Shown here: positions 54,748 through 64,000 of the stretch, in pieces
Position numbering within the stretch: the first letter of the stretch is position 1
How the letters are laid out: the number at the start of each line of letters is the position of its first letter
NCBI GenBank assembly: GCA_010093485.1
Contig: MU001503.1
Span: forward strand, 132,224 to 196,223
Reading direction: 5' to 3'
DNA: 64,000 nucleotides
Source of the DNA: Karstenula rhodostoma CBS 690.94
Taxonomy: Eukaryota; Ascomycota; Dothideomycetes; Pleosporales; Didymosphaeriaceae
Made by a program: the position numbers and the translations under genes
The notes under the pieces: model-generated
The model's database searches: none
Seen by the model: the letters and a program-made list of their open reading frames with translations, nothing else
Told to the model about the DNA's origin: nothing

Positions 54748-57172
54748 ATGGCACACTTTGCAAGGGTGTCCCGCGAGATGCTTTATGCTGCACAACCGCC
54801 GCTCCAGCTCGAGGAGAACGCCCGGGAGTTGCAACAGAACATGGCCCAGCCCAACGGGCCCGCCACGGAGCAGCCGACCTGGCAGCAAGAGCAGATGTCA
54901 AAGGTACGTGAGCCCGGACCAGCTACTTAGTCGAGCATGCGAGCTTGTGCTTCACTTTCCGCACAACCGTATCGGTCACTAAGAGAGCATAGAAATTCGC
55001 CAAGAAGAGCAAGTGGCAGAAGCTCGACATCCACGCCGACACAATAGCAGACAATACCCGCGGCACCGACCCACCCGCCCGTTTAGCGCCTCCTCTACTT
55101 CACCAAGTTGCTCCTTCAACTCCAGCACCCTCAGAATCGACTCACAATACTCCATCGCCCAACACCAAAAACTCTCAACACCACAAAGGACCTCGCAGAG
55201 ATCACCGGAACAAGAACAAGATGGCTTCCCGCTGCGTTCCTCCCCATTTGCGCAAGAAGCAGACCAACGGCAACCCCCCGCATGCAGACACAGCGGACCT
55301 CGCCCGAAAGACGAGGGGATTGAAGTTGGAGGGCGCCGATCCCGCCGAAGCGCAATCCACGCAAACCCAACTGTGAGTCTACCTACATTGATTCGCCCTA
55401 GCCGCAAGGGATATATGAGTGGTCATACTGATGCGCCTACAGCTCGACCGCCGCCCGACCGAAGGCGCCGCCTTCCCCCCCTTCCACTCCAGCAGAGCAG
55501 CAGGCGCAAAACAATGCAGGATGGGGCTGCTACGAGCCGAAAAATGCGGGTTGGGGCAACGATGACCCAAAGCCGGAACTTCTAACGCCAGGGAACAACA
55601 GGCGCAAGCGTCACATTTGGCCGAAGAATCGGGACATGAAGCCGATATCCGATGACGAGGACGAAGGCGGCGTGGAGTTCCTGTCGGACAGCAACGGCGA
55701 TCCCGATTACGATGTGAAGAAGCTTGTCGACTGGAATGGTGACTGGATTGCACCGCCGGAAACCTGGTCGGCTCGCCACGCATTTACTGATCGCCATTTC
55801 GGCGCAGGGATCGAGAAGTGGATCAACGGTCATGATGCAAGCTGCACCGTGAACTTGACTGATCTGCTCAAATTACCTGAGTTCGCAGGTGTCGGGGTGA
55901 GTTCCCACACTGCAAACCAGGCTGTTTATGGGGACCCTCGCTAATTCGATAAATAGGTCGAAGGAGGAGTTGTCTTGATCGATGGCGAGGAAGTTGCTCA
56001 ACAGACGATCAATCACGAAATAGCCCCCCGAAGCTGGGTTGCTACTAAGATCGAGGGCGACGCACCGCAGGTCTTCTGGCAGGCGTTTGCTGATCGTGCC
56101 CCTTCACCAATCAGTGACATCGACATTACTGAACATCGCCCTTTCTGGGAAGAGTATCTTGACGGCACTACCGACTTCCTCAACCCGATGCAACACCCAG
56201 CCAAGTCAGTACTCGACATGAACGACGAAGAGAACAGCAAGCAGGGCCCGGGAAAGTCAGCAACGCAGCATCTGAGGGATATTTTCGAGAGGAACCAAGC
56301 GCGCAAGAGAAGGCATCAGACAAAGAAGTTCAAGCAGCCCCAGATCCAAGAGCTGCCCCCTCGTCATCCTGGCTATCGCCCAACAAGCAATGTATACTTG
56401 CGACCCGTTGTCGCGGCTGATGCCAAAGGTATTCAAGTGAGTCGTGCTAGTTGATGATGTCTTGTTCCCCAGGACATAAAATTCCTTTTACAACTACAGC
56501 GATACTGACTTGCTGTCTAGGAGCTTTACAACCACTACGTTGCGAACACTATTCACGCACTGGAGTACAAGCCCCGAGCTATTCAGGATATCGTCGGGCG
56601 AATTCGAAACATCACCAATGAGGGCCTCCCATACATCGTTGCTGTACACAAGGGTTCTCACCCCAGGGGTCCTCAAGATTTCGTCAACGAGCGCATTGTC
56701 GGTATTGCGTACATCGAAGACTTCGTTGATAAGGGCAGCATGTGCCGCTTCACTTTCGAGCTCGAATGCTATGTCCATCCAGACTTCGTCCGCCAGAACA
56801 TAGCCAAGTGTCTCTTTGACCGTCTCCTCGAGATGGTCAACACTGGCTACCTTGTAAAGGGTGGCTATAGTTGGGTCAATCAAGGCGAGTATCTTAAGAC
56901 TGGTCTGTCTCGGGTTGTCAAGGTCATCAATTGTCACGTTTATCATGAGGAGGGCGACGACGTGGTTTGGGTCACGGAGTTCATGAGAAAGTTCAAATTC
57001 CGCAAGGCTGGCCACTTTTTCAAGATGGGCTACAAATTCGGGAAAGTGTAAGTTATTGCTCACATGTAAAAGTAGAGACACGTCTAACTATTCCAGCGTC
57101 GACGCTACCATCTATCAACACGAGACGAGCGAGATCATCAACGCAGACGCCCCTCCCATGGAGCCGCTTTGA
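54748..57172 (+). CDS. GNAT-fold N-acyltransferase-like protein with long disordered N terminus
   Basis: Six exons: 54748-54903, 54993-55372, 55443-55896, 55957-56436, 56521-57047 and 57097-57172, giving 690 residues, all phases closing. The first 230 residues are polar and disordered, with RKNKNK, PPHLRKK and a WGCYEPKNAGWG stretch. About 230-470 is a conserved-looking region (WPKNRDMKP, DWNGDWIAPPETW, HRPFWEEYLDG). Residues about 490-670 have the layout of a GNAT domain: ELYNHYV helix, IVAVHKG, RIVGIAYIEDF, FELECYVHPDFVRQNIAKCL (the acetyl-CoA-binding turn), and a C-terminal KAGHFFKMGYKFGKV. Such enzymes transfer acyl groups from acyl-CoA; the substrate is unknown. It is convergent with YSH1. 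Confidence 0.75.
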
Positions 57173-57777
57173 GGGAGAGGCGTCTTCCAGCATCTTCCAG
57201 AACGAGCTTTGGCTTCGGTGACACAATGATAGGGGCTCTCCTACTGAAATGGGCCTTCGTCCCACCTTCTGGATGTATTTTTGTCTTTCCTCTCTCAAAG
57301 TTCCTATCACAACAATACTCCACTTTGCTTCTTTTGTCCGATACCAGCTCCACGCCGCCGATGCCCACACAAATTGCGATCAAGGGCAACGGCAGCCAGC
57401 GAGTGTTCATGGATGCTAAGGGCATTGCAACCTTCCAAGCTCCCCTATGAGGTTGACGAGGTTTTCCATAGCAATTGGGGTCTGAAAAACATGTAGAATA
57501 GCAAATTGACTGATACTGTCGAGATATGGTGTTATGAGGTGACATGGACATTCTACTGTGACGTGCAATGGGTGTCAAGACTTGAAGCAGCCTACAGATA
57601 CATGTGTAACTACAAGACCATCCACCAAGAGGCCCCAAGCTTCGCCAAATCCAATGCCTTCCAAACCTGCCCGTGTTAATCGTACGAGTCCACGTTCCCA
57701 ATCGATACCGAAAACACTACTTTTCCATCTTACACCTTCGTCCGCCTTCCCCAGCTTGTCTCCATCCAACCTCCAAA
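57173..57777. other. Convergent 3' spacer
   Basis: 605 bp between the stops of the GNAT gene and YSH1. Short frames only; nothing supported. Confidence 0.5.
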
Positions 57778-58032
57778 CTACGCCCACAGCCCACTAACCG
57801 TCTCCACGCCCCTGTCCACCACGGCCTTTATCCGCGCCTTGAGCGTCTTGTGCGCACACTCGACGTCCAGATCCTCCAGCCACACGCGCGCCGCGTACTT
57901 GTCGAATTTGATTTCTATCCCCGGCACGGGGATGCCGAGGTTGTGCAGGCGGCGCAGCTCGGCCTTGTCCTCTGAGGAGACGACGTTGGGCGCGCCGGCG
58001 ACGGAGTAGGGCGCTGTGATCTCCATGGCGGC

Positions 58033-58063
<31 letters not shown>

Positions 58064-60766
58064 GGGGCGGGGGAGGCGGTACTGCCCAAGGGAGCGAGCG
58101 GGGGGAGAGAGGAGGACGTGCGCGGGAGGGAAAGCGGGGTGATTGCGTCGGCGCCGAATTGGTTTTCGAGGATGAGGAAGAGGCGGGAGAGGCGGGTGGA
58201 GGGGTCGGCGGTGTGGTGGGGGTGTGGGGATTTGAAGCGGTGGGAGAGAGGGTCGTGGTTCTTGAGGTTGTCTGGGTTGGAGTGGGAGTGGGAGTGTTGG
58301 CGGGAGGATTCTATGGGAGTCAGTATGCAGTAGGGAGGAGGGTTGGTGCAGAGCTAACTTACGCTTCACGGCCGCAGGCGAGCTCTCCACTGTATACAGC
58401 GCTGCCAGAACGGCATCCGCGATTCCATCGTTGATCACGTTGCCCTCCCATTCGACCTCCACGAGACCTCCCGGCCGGCACAGAACGCCCACGCAGTCCA
58501 TGACGACGTACTTTGTGCTCGACCGGCTGATCTCTTCGTCTGCGTGCTCTTTCACGCCGTTGCCGTTTCCGTTCACATCCTTGCCGTTGACGGCCGCATC
58601 TGTAATCTCCTCTTCCTTGATAGCGCCGAACGCGCCCTCGAGCACCCACCGAATCAGATCCACGCCCGCTGCCGACAGCCTCATGTGCTGGCGACACACG
58701 ATGGTCGTGGTGGTCAGGCCAGCGTACTCCTTCAAGTCCTCTGGCGCCATGAAAGAGAGCTTAAAATCCGTCTCGTGCTGGATCAATACGCCGCTAATCA
58801 GGCTCGGCTGCTCCTCCGTATCACCGTTCTCTTCGCCGTCGCCCTTGACACGGGGTGCAGGTGGCGATATGGATGCGAGTTTGCCAACGACCTTGGCGAT
58901 TTTGTCGGTTCTGAAGGGGATACGGACTTCTTCGCAGTTGGCGGGAGAAAGGATCTTGACGGGGTCTTTTCGATGCGCGTTGAAACCGAGGAGTTTGGAC
59001 TTTAGGCGATTCATGTTGCCTTTTTCGCCATGGACTAAGATCTACATAGGCATGGGCCGATTAGCTATGGTCACTTTGGGCGAACGGACAGTGGTGAATG
59101 AACTTACGACAACGGGCGCGTTGACCTCTGCCACAAACTCCATGTTCTCTTTGCCATCGACGTGAGCTGCAAAACTGAATTCCTGGACCGTGCAACGGCG
59201 TGGGATTTTCTTCTGTTCGTTTTCATTTTGCCCCAGACGACGCGAATGGTTGCCTCGTTGGGTGATGCAAGGTATCTCTTCGGGCTCCTTCACGATTTCC
59301 TTCGCCATGGTGCCCTCGACGGAGTAACCTGTGATGACGACGCCATTCCTCGGATCAGGGGCCCACTTCTCAAGCAGCTCGCGCGAGGTACCAGACTGCA
59401 TCATACCCGGTGATGCCAGCATGACGCATCCGCCTACATCGTCAAAGCGCTCGAGCGACTTCAGACTGCGCACAAAGCGGAAGTCCCACGGCCCGCCTTT
59501 GCTCACATCACCTGCTGCTTCGGCTTCCGCCATTCGCTCACGGAAGAGGCGCTTGATGTTGTCGTTCATGGCCGACACGTACGTCTGGTAGACAACCATA
59601 CATTTCCGCGCCAAACTGGAATTGTAGTAGATGGGGATCTTCTGGTATTCTGGGTGCTTAGCCCAGTACTCATCCAGAATCAGGAGCAACTCTTGGGCGC
59701 GACCAAGGGCGAACACGGGGAGGAGGGCACGACCGCCGCGGTTGAGAATGTCGGTGATTGACTTCATCAGTTGGGCTTCCCTCTGGACGCGTGGAGTATG
59801 TGTCGAGATACCAAAGGTCGATTCCGTGATCAAAACGTCAATCTTGACATCTTTTGGTATGGAAGCTGACACTAGATGCCGGTCGTCTTCTCGGGAGTAG
59901 TCGCCAGTGAAGAGGATCTTCAGGCCTGCAATCTCGATTTGGAACATCGCTGCACCCAAGACATGGCCGGCAGGATACGGAGTTATTCGTATCCCAGCGA
60001 CGGTGTGTGTGGTGTAGAAGTCGATGGCTTCGATCATGGGAAACGTGTTTGTGTGATCCTGCTCGGTGTACATTTGGATCTTGTTCTCTGCTGAGCTGGA
60101 CATGTTGCCCACTCGCACGGAGTCTGAGATGAGCCATTTGTAGATGGCTTTGGTGGGATGCGTCATGAAGACACGGCCGCTGAAGTTTGTCTTCGCAAGT
60201 ACATACGGCAATGAGGCCGCATGGTCGACGTGGAAACTTGGCGATGTTAGCAGTCTGTAGTGGTCGTCGCGCTGGTGCGGATACTATGTACATGCGAGCA
60301 GATGATGGTGGGAGAGGCACATCACCGAGTCGAACAGTATGATGCAAATATATTCCATTGGTTCTCGTATACATGAAGCCTGATATCCGCAATGTCCGAC
60401 TGCAGTGATGCGCCGCGCTTGTCCTCCGAATGCTAAGGTGATTGCGTGCAGAAACCATGGTACTTACTGTGATATTAGGAGTACGTCTACAGTGCTCAAA
60501 TCGAATTCGTCGTAGAAGGGCATGGCCGATAGCCCCTCATGAGCGGGGTGCATGCCAGCGTCGAGCTACACTGCGTCAGCAATGCCAAAGATACCTACTT
60601 GAGCAATCCCACGCACCATGACCGTCTTGCCTTTGTACTGTATGATATGGCACGACCGCCCGACTTCGTTGCCGCCCCCTAAGCACAAGAACATGAGCTC
60701 GTCGGAAGGGTCTACTGGGTCCTCGTCGACGGGCGCCATGGCGGCCGCCTTGCGCTTTGTCGCCAT
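57778..60766 (-). CDS. YSH1: Endoribonuclease YSH1 (CPSF-73), pre-mRNA 3'-end cleavage
   Basis: Five exons on the minus strand: 60766-60617, 60565-60468, 60236-59108, 59041-58363 and 58310-57778, giving 862 residues. The metallo-beta-lactamase fold starts with [11 protein letters not shown] and KTVMLDAGMHP. The zinc motif HFHVDH (83-88) is split by the 231-bp second intron. Further zinc and active-site elements are [11 protein letters not shown] and FTGDYSRE. The beta-CASP region includes [30 protein letters not shown] and FSFAAHVDG. The C-terminal part has the CPSF73-100_C type region plus an insertion with an (Asn-Gly)5 run. It cuts pre-mRNA at the poly(A) site within the cleavage and polyadenylation factor. 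The start at MATKRK is chosen by similarity. Divergent from TAF4. Confidence 0.93.
58033..58062. repeat. (GCCGTT)5 microsatellite coding for (Asn-Gly)n in YSH1
   Basis: Five perfect 6-bp units inside the last YSH1 exon; a likely length polymorphism. Confidence 0.9.
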
Positions 60767-61299
60767 GGTGGGCACTATTCTAGGTGTTTACGGGCGTCTG
60801 CAAGCCAAAGGGATCGGTAGGCTATGGAGCTGCACGCGGCGCGTCGTGGGTGATGGCACTGTCCGCGGCGCAAAAAGTGTTCTACGGGTAGATGTTCATG
60901 GGTCGGACAGGGCAGACGCGTCTATAGCGCCCTCGCAGTGGAGGCGTCGGTAAAGGCAGAGCAGAGCAGAGTCGATGGGCGAGGGACGAGGGACGTAGGT
61001 GAAGGGCAACGGCAGGCGCTGTCCTTCCATTGTTCGCGACGCCGACGATTAGCCGAGGCCCGTGCGCTCGCGACTTCCCTCGTTTGCGACTGCTCTTGCT
61101 TCTTGCTTCTTGCTTCAACACGCAGTTGCCCGCCACATCCACGCCCCGGAACCGCTCACCGAGAGCCCTTTCCCGCCCTCGCCATCGACAGCTCGCTCTT
61201 TTCAGCCGTATTCAAAGACCACGCCCACCAGCGGATGAACTATCGATAGAAGCGCCGCCAGACCGCGACAGGGAACGAGCGCCGCGCTCGCTGCCCATC
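60767..61299. promoter_or_regulatory. Bidirectional promoter YSH1/TAF4
   Basis: 533 bp between two opposed start codons, GC-rich, with a pyrimidine-rich plus-strand leader at 61040-61290. No TATA box on either side, as expected for housekeeping genes. Confidence 0.5.
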
Positions 61300-63186
61300 A
61301 TGGCGCACCCGCACTACAACCAGTACCAGCAGAACATGCACGGCATGCCGCCGCTGCAGACCCAAGGAAACATGCCAAACCAGCAACGCCCCTACTCGCC
61401 GCAGCAGCCGTACCAGCAGTCGCCCGGCGTCATGTCCCCCACCAGCATCCCGCCTGCTGCAAAGCGCCAGCGCCTGTCGCCGCAACCGCAGCCCATGTCG
61501 CCCTACAGCTCCCAGTACAACTCACCATTCTCCAACTCCAACCCCCAGTATTCCGCCCACACTTCGCCGTACGCTACCTCGCCGCCTGGCACCCAGTATC
61601 TCTCTCTGCCCCAGTCGCCCGCCGCGTCGCAGCCCCTCACCCCCTCATTCCACCAACCGCAACCCTATCAGCCGCCGCACATGGCAGGGGACTCGCGACC
61701 ACCGTTTCCTGGCGCCATGTTGCCGCCCAAAGTACCCGCGAGCAAGGCGCCGAAGGAGGATGAGCTGGAGAAGAGCACTGCCAAGGACTCAAACCCCAAC
61801 ACGCTTGCCGATGTCATCACAGGCTCTGGCATCGACTTGCAGCGAGAAGAGGAGGAGTTGTTGCGCGGCAGCACCTACAACTCGCAAAGCTCCGCGTCAA
61901 CCATGTCCCCGCACGCCAGCTTCAACCAATGGTCCCAACAGTCCAACCACGGCGCTTTCCAGGGAACCGGACCGCTGAGTCAGCCCAAGACGAAGGAGGA
62001 GCAGGAAGACGAGCTGCGCCGAGCACATGCAAATGTTGCGCGCATACACAACGAAGCAGCCTCACACCCGCTGACGGACCCCTTTCTCCTCGCCGCTGGC
62101 GTGCGCCAACGCATGTCCAAGAAAGTCTACGAACACGGCATCAAATTGGACTTGGAAGGTTTGTTTGACAAAATCCCCAGTGCTGTTCAAAATGTTTCGC
62201 GTCGCGAGCTGGGACCTGCGTCTAATGGCGAATCAATTGTAGAACTTCAGGCTACTAGCCTGCTTAACAATGGAGCGCCACTTGTGGACCTCGTCTCCCT
62301 CGTGTCGCTCGCTGCAGAGGAACGCGTGCGCACAGTGATAGAAGACGCGTTCGCACTAGCACAAGGCCGCCGCAACACCTCTCAAGGAGTTGTCCCTCCC
62401 AGCCTAGCTGACATTGCCGTCGCTGGCGGAGAAGCCCAACGCACAGAAGCCGCTGTACCGAACATCTCAAAGACCTCGTGGGAAGCAACGGATAACGCTT
62501 CCAGCCCAACGGCACGTTTACCCACACCTCCCGGCGATGTGTCTCCAGCACCGCAAGCAACCGTGAAATTCACCGCCAACCCTATAGTCAACTCCCTCAA
62601 GCGTAGGGTACAAGAGGATGAAAAATTCGAAGCAGCTCGGATCGCTAAGCGACAGAAGCGACTGCAAGGCAGTTCAGCTTCGCAAGACGCGGCTATCGCC
62701 ACGCCAACATCGTTCCCAGACAAGCCCATAACAAAGAAGGAGCGCGACCGCATCAACAAAGCAGGCAATACCGAAGAAGCCGTTCACAAACGAGCCAACG
62801 AGACTGCTGCTATGGCACTCGGTATGAAAAAGGGCAAGAAAGCGAAGTACTCGTGGATGGACATTGGTAACGGGGGCGGTTCTGGCGCAGCGACGCCGAG
62901 AGGCAACCCAACTACGGGTGGGGGCGCGAGTGGCACAGCTACGCCAGCAGCAGCGCAGGTGGATCGTGGCCTAGTGGCCAGCAAGCGAATGTTCCAGGGT
63001 GGCAATCTGGAGAAGAGTGATGAAGGGGAGCAGATCCAGCTTCGTGACATCGTGCATGTCCTCGAGCTGGACGGCAAAGAGCGGAAGGCGCTTGTGCAGA
63101 TCATAGCCCGCATGCGTAGCTCAGACACGGATGCGAAGAAGATTGAAGATCGGCCTCGACCCAATCCCGTTCCGACGGCGCGGTGA
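61300..63186 (+). CDS. TAF4: TFIID subunit TAF4
   Basis: Single exon from ATG 61300, 628 residues; the frame stays open upstream but no better ATG exists. The first 215 residues are Gln/Pro/Ser-rich (MAHPHYNQYQQNMHG, many PQ and SP steps), as in other TAF4 N termini. The conserved C-terminal domain follows: LADVITGSGIDLQREEE, DPFLLAAGVRQRMSKKVYEHG, then a histone-fold-like LVDLVSLVSLAAEERVRTVI, and the basic VNSLKRRVQEDEKFEAARIAKRQKR. Near the end, IQLRDIVHVLELDGKERKAL matches the conserved TAF4 tail. TAF4 pairs with TAF12 by histone folds in the TFIID core and supports RNA polymerase II initiation in the nucleus. Confidence 0.88.
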   Translation: MAHPHYNQYQQNMHGMPPLQTQGNMPNQQRPYSPQQPYQQSPGVMSPTSIPPAAKRQRLSPQPQPMSPYSSQYNSPFSNSNPQYSAHTSPYATSPPGTQYLSLPQSPAASQPLTPSFHQPQPYQPPHMAGDSRPPFPGAMLPPKVPASKAPKEDELEKSTAKDSNPNTLADVITGSGIDLQREEEELLRGSTYNSQSSASTMSPHASFNQWSQQSNHGAFQGTGPLSQPKTKEEQEDELRRAHANVARIHNEAASHPLTDPFLLAAGVRQRMSKKVYEHGIKLDLEGLFDKIPSAVQNVSRRELGPASNGESIVELQATSLLNNGAPLVDLVSLVSLAAEERVRTVIEDAFALAQGRRNTSQGVVPPSLADIAVAGGEAQRTEAAVPNISKTSWEATDNASSPTARLPTPPGDVSPAPQATVKFTANPIVNSLKRRVQEDEKFEAARIAKRQKRLQGSSASQDAAIATPTSFPDKPITKKERDRINKAGNTEEAVHKRANETAAMALGMKKGKKAKYSWMDIGNGGGSGAATPRGNPTTGGGASGTATPAAAQVDRGLVASKRMFQGGNLEKSDEGEQIQLRDIVHVLELDGKERKALVQIIARMRSSDTDAKKIEDRPRPNPVPTAR

Positions 63187-63821
63187 AGGACCGTTTAGAC
63201 ATCCTATTCTAGAGACGGAGTTCCGGGTCTTCTTTGGGTTGTAATTATTTCTAGGCACATTCATCAGCGGCGGCGTTCTTGTGGGTATTTTCATGGGGAT
63301 ATTTATTGAGTTGAGTAGTAGTGGTACGGCTGTAATGACTCTTTGGGGACTTCTTTCGGAAAGCTTGTCTCAAAAGTGTCAAGCTGCAGGTGCTCTTATG
63401 AGGAGAAGCAGCCCTCTCTACCCAAGTTGGATTGAGAGATACAAGTATCTGATGAGTCAATATGAATGCGCATATGAAGTGTTATAATCGAAGAAACGTT
63501 TTTGCCCATGACCTGCATCCTGTTCAAGTAAACCAACTATGGCCCACCGTGATGTGTTTGCTCAAGACTTGCCTCGACGTACAAGCTGACCTACTCGAGC
63601 CAAGTTTGACGGTCAGACCTGCCATGTTGAACGTCTAGGATTGTCGCTTGAGCTTGAGCGTCGTCACGCACCGATTTACACTGTGCGCTCTTTGCCAACA
63701 AACCAGGCACCACCACTGTTCCGACAACACAAGTGCATACCGCGAAGATCATGTGCTATTTGCGCTTTCCGAATGCTCCCCCGCCCCGCCTGGTTTGCGG
63801 CATCGTGTTTGTTAACCAACG
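63187..63821. other. TAF4 3' region and upstream of next gene
   Basis: 635 bp with no supported gene. Confidence 0.45.
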
Positions 63822-63829
63822 TATATATA
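63822..63829 (+). promoter_or_regulatory. TATA box of a gene beyond the window (candidate)
   Basis: TATATATA in a GC-normal context, about 170 bp before the window edge and followed by a CA-rich leader. It fits a strong plus-strand promoter whose coding region lies outside the window. Confidence 0.4.
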
Positions 63830-63955
63830 CACACCTCACAGTTGCACAATGCCTCGTTCTCGCAGACCAGCAGAACTTCCCATCCTCAAGCTAGGAGGTT
63901 CCCATCTTCACGCTCACAGTTCAGTCAGAGGGCGAGGCAAAACAAAACACACAGC

Positions 63956-64000
63956 TTAACTCAACTCAACTCAATTCAACTCAGTTCAACCCAGTTCAAC
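63956..64000. repeat. TCAAC pentamer array
   Basis: About nine imperfect 5-bp units (TCAAC, TCAAT, CCAGT variants) run into the window edge, probably in the 5' leader of the next gene. Confidence 0.8.

Overview
The window reads as a piece of a filamentous ascomycete genome, most likely a dothideomycete of the order Pleosporales. Three things suggest this: genes split by 46-100 bp introns with GT...CTAAC/CTGAC...AG signals, a set of conserved fungal housekeeping genes (YSH1, TAF4, ARL2, a DUF4045/gelsolin protein), and long AT-rich blocks carrying the signature of repeat-induced point mutation (RIP). The species cannot be fixed from sequence alone.

Left part, 1-28.5 kb: an accessory, transposon-rich compartment. 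Four AT-rich islands (A about 764-6270, B about 12870-15300, C about 16440-24680, D about 25782-28490) are mutated repeats. In A, C and D cytosine followed by a purine is almost gone: 17041-17400 has no CA, TG or CG dinucleotide at all, so these islands contain essentially no ATG and no open frame. A and D hold two copies of one element and differ by a large indel and by the copy number of a 111-bp in-frame tandem repeat. Between the islands sit blocks of normal composition. They carry two diverged members of an unrecognised gene family (29-763 and 24777-25781, each directly against a mutated repeat), an intact pogo/Fot1-type DD35D transposase (7262-8992), a NACHT-WD40 STAND (NLR-like) gene (9455-12180), an antisense fragment of an AA9 lytic polysaccharide monooxygenase fused onto the end of that NLR gene (12157-12493), and a 122-bp MITE-like element (12495-12616).

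Right part, 28.9-64 kb: gene-dense core-type chromatin. In order: a dienelactone-hydrolase-like/NTF2-like protein (+), a 1018-residue nuclear-looking protein (-), a fungal rhodopsin-like seven-helix membrane protein (+), a six-exon secreted cysteine-containing protein with tandem domains (-), a seven-helix RGS-domain receptor (+), a disordered basic protein (+), a DUF4045/gelsolin cytoskeletal protein (-), the small GTPase ARL2 with a 17-nt microexon (-), a GNAT-domain protein (+), the pre-mRNA 3'-end endonuclease YSH1 (-) and the TFIID subunit TAF4 (+). The last two are divergent and share one 533-bp promoter region. The right edge looks like the promoter and leader of a further gene outside the window.

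Spliced gene models were built by hand from splice motifs and phase bookkeeping. All exon phases close, but no transcript data were available. The best candidates for new biology are the paired orphan genes at island borders, the NLR/LPMO chimera, and the secreted tandem-domain protein next to two membrane receptors.
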